Positions 57,201-64,000 of a stretch of DNA of 64,000 bases are shown here, in pieces. Where the stretch lies: the NCBI GenBank assembly GCA_963920705.1, contig CAWUCO010000060.1, positions 310,001 through 374,000 of the forward strand, in the 5' to 3' direction. Position 1 is the first letter of the stretch. Each line of letters starts with the position of its first letter. Under the pieces are notes generated by a model. It saw only the letters and a list, made by a program, of their open reading frames with translations. It made no database searches and was not told the origin of the DNA. The translations under genes were made by a program, and so were the position numbers. This DNA comes from Odiellus spinosus (taxonomy: Eukaryota > Arthropoda > Arachnida > Opiliones > Phalangiidae).

Positions 57201-58180
57201 TTTGTAAATCTATACTTGGGAAATTTGTAAATCTATACTTTGGAAATTTGTAAATCTATACTTGTGAAATTTGTAAATCTATACTTGGGAAATTTGTAAA
57301 TCTATACTTGGGAAATTTTTAAATTTATACTTGAGAAATTTGTAAATCTATACTTGGGAAATTTGTAAATCTATACTTGGGAAATTTGTAAATCTATACT
57401 TGGGAAATTTGTAAAAATATACTTGGGAAATTTGTAAATCTATACTTGGGAAATTTGTAAATCTATACTTGGGAAATTTGTAAATCAATACTTGTGAAAT
57501 TTGTAAAACTATACTTGTGAAATTTGTGGATCTATACTTGGGAAATTTGTGGATCTATACTTTGGAAATTTGTAAATCTATACTTGGGAAATTTGTAAAT
57601 CTATACTTGGGAAATATGTAAATCTATACTTGGGAAATTTGTAAATCTATACTTGGGAAATTTGTGGATCTATACTTGGGAAATTTGTGGATCTATACTT
57701 GGGAAATTTGTGGATCTATACTTGGGAAATTAATGGATCTATATTTTTGAAATTTGTGGATCTATACTTGGGAAATTTGTGGATATATACTTGGGAAATT
57801 TGTAAATCTATACTTGGGAAATTTGTAAATCTATACTTGGGAAATTTGTAAATCTATACTTGGGAAATTTGTAAATCTATACTTGGGAAATTTTTACATT
57901 TATACATGAGAAATTTGTAAATCTATACTTGGGAAATTTGTAAATCTATACTTGGGAAATTTGTAGATCTATACTTGTGAAATTTGTAAAACTATACTTG
58001 GGAAATTTGTGGATCTATACTTGGGAAATTTATGGATCTATACTTGGGAAATTTGTGGATCTATACTTGGGAAATTTGTAAATCTATACTTGGGAAATTT
58101 GTAAATCTATACTTGGGAAATTTGTAAATCTATACTTGGGAAATTTGTAAATCTATACTTGGGAAATTTGTAAATCTATA
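54291..58180 (+). repeat. 2,622-bp duplication (second copy partial)
   Basis: Copy 1 is about 54291-56912 and copy 2 about 56913-58180, cut off after roughly 1.27 kb. Exact +2,622 (114 monomers) markers are GGGATATTTG (54320, 56942) and the private ATATTTTTGAAATTTG (55119, 57741). An AAAAATATAC variant accompanies both. Confidence 0.87.
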
Positions 58181-61100
58181 CTTGGGAAATTTGTAAATCA
58201 ATACTTGTGAAATTTGTAAAACTATACTTGTGAAATTTGTGGATCTATACTTGGGAAATTTGTGGATCTATACTTTGGAAATTTGTAAATCTATACTTGG
58301 GAAATTTGTAAATCTATACTTGGGAAATTTGTAAATCTATACTTTGGAAATTTGTAAATCTATACTTGTGAAATTTGTAAATCTATACTTGGGAAATTTG
58401 TAAATCTATACTTGGGAAATTTGTAAATCTATACTTGCGAAATTTGTAAATCTATACTTGGGAAATTTGTAAATCTATACTTGGGAAATTTGTAAATCTA
58501 TACTTGGGAAATTTGTAAATCTATACTTGGGAAATTTGTAAATCTATACTTGGGAAATTTGTGGATCTATACTTGGGAAATTTGTAGATCTATACTTGTG
58601 AAATTTGTAAAACTATACTTGGGAAATTTGTGGATCTATACTTGGGAAATTTATGGATCTATACTTTGGAAATTTGTAAATCTATACTTGGGAAATTTGT
58701 GGATCTATACTTGGGAAATTTGTAAATCTATACTTGGGAAATTTGTAAATCTATACTTGGGAAATTTGTAAAAATATACTTGGGAAATTTGTAAATCTAT
58801 ACTTGGGAAATTTGTAAATCTATACTTGGGAAATTTGTAAATCAATACTTGTGAAATTTGTAAAACTATACTTGTGAAATTTGTGGATCTATACTTGGGA
58901 AATTTGTGGATCTATACTTTGGAAATTTGTAAATCTATACTTGGGAAATTTGTAAATCTATACTTGGGAAATATGTAAATCTATACTTGGGAAATTTGTA
59001 AATCTATACTTGGGAAATTTGTGGATCTATACTTGGGAAATTTGTGGATCTATACTTGGGAAATTTGTGGATCTATACTTGGGAAATTAATGGATCTATA
59101 TTTGAGAAATTTGTGGATCTATACTTGGGAAATTTGTGGATATATACTTGGGAAATTTGTAAATCTATACTTGGGAAATTTGTAAATCTATACTTGGGAA
59201 ATTTGTAAATCTATACTTGGGAAATTTGTAAATCTATACTTGGGAAATTTGTAAATCTATACTTGGGAAATTTTTAAATTTATACATGAGAAATTTGTAA
59301 ATCTATACTTGGGAAATTTGTAAATCTATACTTGGGAAATTTGTAGATCTATACTTGTGAAATTTGTAAAACTATACTTGGGAAATTTGTGGATCTATAC
59401 TTGGGAAATTTATGGATCTATACTTTGGAAATTTGTAAATCTATACTTGGGAAATTTGTGGATCTATACTTGGGAAATTTGTAAATATATACTTGGGAAA
59501 TTTGTAAATCTATACTTGGGAAATTTGTAAATCTATACTTGGGAAATTTGTAAATCTAAACTTGGGAAATTTGTAAATCTATACTTGGGAAATTTGTAAA
59601 TCAATACTTGTGAAATTTGTAAAACTATACTTGTGAAATTTGTGGATCTATACTTGGGAAATTTGTGGATCTATACTTTGGAAATTTGTTAATCTATACT
59701 TGGGAAATTTGTAAATCTATACTTGGGAAATTTGTAAATCTATACTTTGGAAATTTGTAAATCTATACTTGTGAAATTTGTAAAATCTATACTTGGGAAA
59801 TTTGTAAATCTATACTTGGGAAATTTGTAAATCTATACTTGGGAAATTTGTAGATCTATACTTGTGAAATTTGTAAAACTATACTTGGGAAATTTGTGGA
59901 TCTATACTTTGGAAATTTGTAAATCTATACTTGGGAAATTTGTGGATCTATACTTGGGAAATTTGTAAATCTATACTTGGGAAATTTGTAAATCTATACT
60001 TGGGAAATTTGTAAATCTATACTTGTGAAATTTGTAAAACTATACTTGGGAAATTTGTGGATCTATACTTGGGAAATTTATGGATCTATACTTGGGAAAT
60101 TTGTGGATCTATACTTGGGAAATTTGTAAATCTATACTTGGGAAATTTGTAAATCTATACTTGGGAAATTTGTAAATCTATACTTGGGAAATTTGTAAAT
60201 CTATACTTGGGAAATTTGTAAATCTATACTTGGGAAATTTGTAAATCAATACTTGTGAAATTTGTAAAACTATACTTGTGAAATTTGTGGATCTATACTT
60301 GGGAAATTTGTGGATCTATACTTTGGAAATTTGTAAATCTATACTTGGGAAATTTGTAAATCTATACTTGGGAAATTTGTAAATCTATACTTTGGAAATT
60401 TGTAAATCTATACTTGTGAAATTTGTAAATCTATACTTGGGAAATTTGTAAATCTATACTTGGGAAATTTGTAAATCTATACTTGCGAAATTTGTAAATC
60501 TATACTTGGGAAATTTGTAAATCTATACTTGGGAAATTTGTAAATCTATACTTGGGAAATTTGTAAATCTATACTTGGGAAATTTGTAAATCTATACTTG
60601 GGAAATTTGTGGATCTATACTTGGGAAATTTGTAGATCTATACTTGTGAAATTTGTAAAACTATACTTGGGAAATTTGTGGATCTATACTTGGGAAATTT
60701 ATGGATCTATACTTTGGAAATTTGTAAATCTATACTTGGGAAATTTGTGGATCTATACTTGGGAAATTTGTAAATCTATACTTGGGAAATTTGTAAATCT
60801 ATACTTGGGAAATTTGTAAAAATATACTTGGGAAATTTGTAAATCTATACTTGGGAAATTTGTAAATCTATACTTGGGAAATTTGTAAATCAATACTTGT
60901 GAAATTTGTAAAACTATACTTGTGAAATTTGTGGATCTATACTTGGGAAATTTGTGGATCTATACTTTGGAAATTTGTAAATCTATACTTGGGAAATTTG
61001 TAAATCTATACTTGGGAAATATGTAAATCTATACTTGGGAAATTTGTAAATCTATACTTGGGAAATTTGTGGATCTATACTTGGGAAATTTGTGGATCTA

Positions 61101-62070
61101 TACTTGGGAAATTTGTGGATCTATACTTGGGAAATTAATGGATCTATATTTGAGAAATTTGTGGATCTATACTTGGGAAATTTGTGGATATATACTTGGG
61201 AAATTTGTAAATCTATACTTGGGAAATTTGTAAATCTATACTTGGGAAATTTGTAAATCTATACTTGGGAAATTTGTAAATCTATACTTGGGAAATTTGT
61301 AAATCTATACTTGGGAAATTTTTAAATTTATACATGAGAAATTTGTAAATCTATACTTGGGAAATTTGTAAATCTATACTTGGGAAATTTGTAGATCTAT
61401 ACTTGTGAAATTTGTAAAACTATACTTGGGAAATTTGTGGATCTATACTTGGGAAATTTATGGATCTATACTTTGGAAATTTGTAAATCTATACTTGGGA
61501 AATTTGTGGATCTATACTTGGGAAATTTGTAAATATATACTTGGGAAATTTGTAAATCTATACTTGGGAAATTTGTAAATCTATACTTGGGAAATTTGTA
61601 AATCTAAACTTGGGAAATTTGTAAATCTATACTTGGGAAATTTGTAAATCAATACTTGTGAAATTTGTAAAACTATACTTGTGAAATTTGTGGATCTATA
61701 CTTGGGAAATTTGTGGATCTATACTTTGGAAATTTGTTAATCTATACTTGGGAAATTTGTAAATCTATACTTGGGAAATTTGTAAATCTATACTTTGGAA
61801 ATTTGTAAATCTATACTTGTGAAATTTGTAAATCTATACTTGGGAAATTTGTAAATCTATACTTGGGAAATTTGTAAATCTATACTTGGGAAATTTGTAG
61901 ATCTATACTTGTGAAATTTGTAAAACTATACTTGGGAAATTTGTGGATCTATACTTTGGAAATTTGTAAATCTATACTTGGGAAATTTGTGGATCTATAC
62001 TTGGGAAATTTGTAAATCTATACTTGGGAAATTTGTAAATCTATACTTGGGAAATTTGTAAATCTATACT
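57975..62070 (+). repeat. 2,048-bp tandem duplication, two copies
   Basis: Copy 1 is about 57975-60022 and copy 2 about 60023-62070. Markers at +2,048 are TATGGATCTATACTTGGG (58031, 60079), CTTGCGAAA (about 58435, 60483), ATATTTGAGAAATTTG (59099, 61147) and the run near 58550 and 60598. The true period is 2,047 bp (89 monomers). Copy 1 has a one-base gain, GTAAAATCTATAC near 59781, the only 24-bp monomer I found. Copy 2 has the normal 23-bp form there, so the extra A probably arose after duplication. Confidence 0.88.
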
Positions 62071-64000
62071 TGGGAAATTTGTAAATCTATACTTGGGAAA
62101 TTTGTAAATCTATACTTGGGAAATTTGTAAATCTATACTTGTGAAATTTGTAAATCTATACTTGGGAAATTTGTGGATAAATACTTGAGAAATTTGTTTA
62201 TAAATACTTGGGAAATTTGTGGAAAAATACTTGGGAAATTTGTGGATAAATACTTGGGAAATTTGTGGATAAATACTTGGGAAATTTTTTATAAATATTT
62301 GGGAAATTTGTGGATAAATACTTGAGAAATTTGTGGATCTATACTTGGGAAATTTGTGGATCTATACTTGGGAAATTTGTAAATCTATACTTGAGAAATT
62401 TGTAAATCTATACTTGGGAAATTTGTAGATCTATACTTGTGAAATTTGTAAAACTATACTTGGGAAATTTGTGGATCTATACTTGGGAAATTTATGGATC
62501 TATACTTTGGAAATTTGTAAATCTATACTTGGGAAATTTGTGGATCTATACTTGGGAAATTTGTAAATCTATACTTGGGAAATTTGTAAATCTATACTTG
62601 GGAAATTTGTAAATCTATACTTGGGAAATTTGTAAATCTATACTTGGGAAATTTGTAAATCTATACTTGGGAAATTTGTAAATCTATACTTGGGAAATTT
62701 GTGGATCTATACTTGGGAAATTTGTGGATCTATACTTTGGAAATTAATGGATCTATACTTGGGAAATTTGTGGATCTATACTTGGGAAATTTGTGGATCT
62801 ATACTTGGGAAATTTGTGGATCTATACTTGGGAAATTTGTAAATCTATACTTGCGAAATTTGTAAATCTATACTTGGGAAATTTGTAAATCTATACTTGG
62901 GAAATTTGTAAATCTATACTTGGGAAATTTGTAAATCTATACTTGGGAAATTTGTAAATCTAAACTTGGGAAATTTGTGGATCTATACTTGGGAAATTTG
63001 TAGATCTATACTTGTGAAATTTGTAAAACTATACTTGTGAAATTTGTGGATCTATACTTGGGAAATTTGTGGATCTATACTTTGGAAATTTGTAAATCTA
63101 TACTTGGGAAATTTGTAAATCTATACTTGGGAAATATGTAAATCTATACTTGGGAAATTTGTAAATCTATACTTGGGAAATTTGTGGATCTATACTTGGG
63201 AAATTTGTGGATCTATACTTGGGAAATTTGTGGATCTATACTTGGGAAATTAATGGATCTATATTTGAGAAATTTGTGGATCTATACTTGGGAAATTTGT
63301 GGATATATACTTGGGAAATTTGTAAATCTATACTTGGGAAATTTGTAAATCTATACTTGGGAAATTTGTAAATCTATACTTGGGAAATTTGTAAATCTAT
63401 ACTTGGGAAATTTGTAAATCTATACTTGGGAAATTTTTAAATTTATACATGAGAAATTTGTAAATCTATACTTGGGAAATTTGTAAATCTATACTTGTGA
63501 AATTTGTAAAACTATACTTGGGAAATTTGTGGATCTATACTTGGGAAATTTATGGATCTATACTTTGGAAATTTGTAAATCTATACTTGGGAAATTTGTG
63601 GATCTATACTTGGGAAATTTGTAAATATATACTTGGGAAATTTGTAAATCTATACTTGGGAAATTTGTAAATCTATACTTGGGAAATTTGTAAATCTATA
63701 CTTGGGAAATTTGTAAATCTATACTTGGGAAATTTGTAAATCAATACTTGTGAAATTTGTAAAACTATACTTGTGAAATTTGTGGATCTATACTTGGGAA
63801 ATTTGTGGATCTATACTTTGGAAATTTGTTAATCTATACTTGGGAAATTTGTAAATCTATACTTGGGAAATTTGTAAATCTATACTTTGGAAATTTGTAA
63901 ATCTATACTTGTGAAATTTGTAAATCTATACTTGGGAAATTTGTAAATCTATACTTGGGAAATTTGTAAATCTATACTTGGGAAATTTGTAGATCTATAC
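62071..64000 (+). repeat. Returned cassette block and third partial 2-kb unit
   Basis: A partial cassette with GTTTATA at 62196 and the 22-bp monomer at 62279 reappears after almost 11 kb without either. From about 63,000 the sequence again follows the 2,048-bp unit (ATATTTGAGAAATTTG at 63262, 2,115 bp after the previous one), running off the window end. Only satellite is present. Confidence 0.85.

Larger units (their letters stand above)
1..64000 (+). repeat. 23-bp tandem satellite array filling the window
   Basis: Every stretch I read is a head-to-tail array of a 23-bp monomer: GGGAAATTTG, a variable segment (usually TAAATC or TGGATC), then TATACTT. GGG starts fall at 1, 24, 47 and so on to 63980. 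The net drift over 2,782 steps is -7 bp, which equals the sum of the off-size monomers listed separately. Both window edges lie inside the array, so its true length is unknown. Base composition is about 65-74% A+T per monomer. CpG is absent from the main monomer types and appears only in rare variants. No unique-sequence gap of even 50 bp is visible, so there is nothing to annotate as gene, RNA gene, mobile element or regulatory site. The satellite family is not one I can name. A role in centromere or heterochromatin structure is plausible from general knowledge of such arrays, but it is not shown by the sequence. Confidence 0.99.

Noticed and set aside
1-64000. CRISPR array (short direct repeats)
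   Set aside because: The 23-bp repeats abut directly with no unique spacers, and there is no leader or cas gene.
1-64000. CENP-B box as a centromere marker
   Set aside because: TTGGAAA in the CTTTGG variant recalls part of it, but the required TTCG and CGGG positions are absent from the main monomers.
1-64000. Telomeric repeat or G-quadruplex array
   Set aside because: Each monomer has only one GGG run, 23 bp apart, and no TTAGGG-like unit repeats in tandem.
1-64000. TATA boxes or promoters at TATAC, TATAAATA and similar strings
   Set aside because: They occur in almost every monomer as part of the repeat and have no associated gene, so they carry no positional information.
1-64000. Assigning the array to a named satellite or a species
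   Set aside because: I do not recognise the 23-bp monomer. A database search of the monomer (Repbase, Dfam, SatDB) would be needed, and a near-exact tandem hit would settle it.

Overview
The whole 64-kb window is one uninterrupted tandem satellite array. I see no protein-coding gene, RNA gene, transposon, retroelement, CRISPR array or unique-sequence island. The unit is a 23-bp, AT-rich (about 65-74% A+T) monomer, always in the same orientation. It starts GGGAAATTTG, has a variable middle (TAAATC or TGGATC in the two commonest types) and ends TATACTT. Counting the phase from the first GGG (position 1) to the last (63980) gives 2,782 steps with a net shift of -7 bases. That shift is fully accounted for by the short list of off-size monomers given below.

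A homogeneous simple-monomer satellite of this size, with nested kilobase-scale duplications and almost no CpG, points to heterochromatin (centromeric, pericentromeric, subtelomeric or a knob) of a eukaryote assembled from long reads. I do not recognise the monomer as a named satellite and cannot assign a species.

Layout. 1-9.3 kb: an older higher-order repeat (HOR) of about 1.0-1.15 kb, partly re-duplicated as 2.9-kb and 1.6-kb blocks. 9.3-12.2 kb: shorter, more irregular units (941 bp) with several 22-bp monomers. 12.2-17 kb: 1,058-, 460- and 1,150-bp duplications. About 17.0-26.0 kb: two tandem copies of a 4.53-kb block. About 26.35-31.65 kb: a 2,990-bp duplication. About 30-44.8 kb: a 4,139-bp HOR in three to four copies. 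44.8-51.8 kb: mosaic sequence and a clean 1,080-bp duplication. 51.8-64 kb: a different mosaic (828-, 2,622- and 2,048-bp duplications) that lacks the 11-monomer cassette for almost 11 kb.

The most interesting structure is a 70-bp perfect palindrome (35-bp arms, no spacer) present in five copies between 32.6 and 45.9 kb. It is explained exactly by a 32-bp inverted copy of the adjacent satellite inserted after AAATTT. A paralogous site without the insert is preserved at 46902/46903. This is the signature of a single template-switch event that was then spread by HOR amplification. Open frames up to about 100 codons occur, but they are a by-product of 23-bp periodicity (three monomers = 23 codons) wherever stop-bearing monomer types are absent. 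They are not genes.
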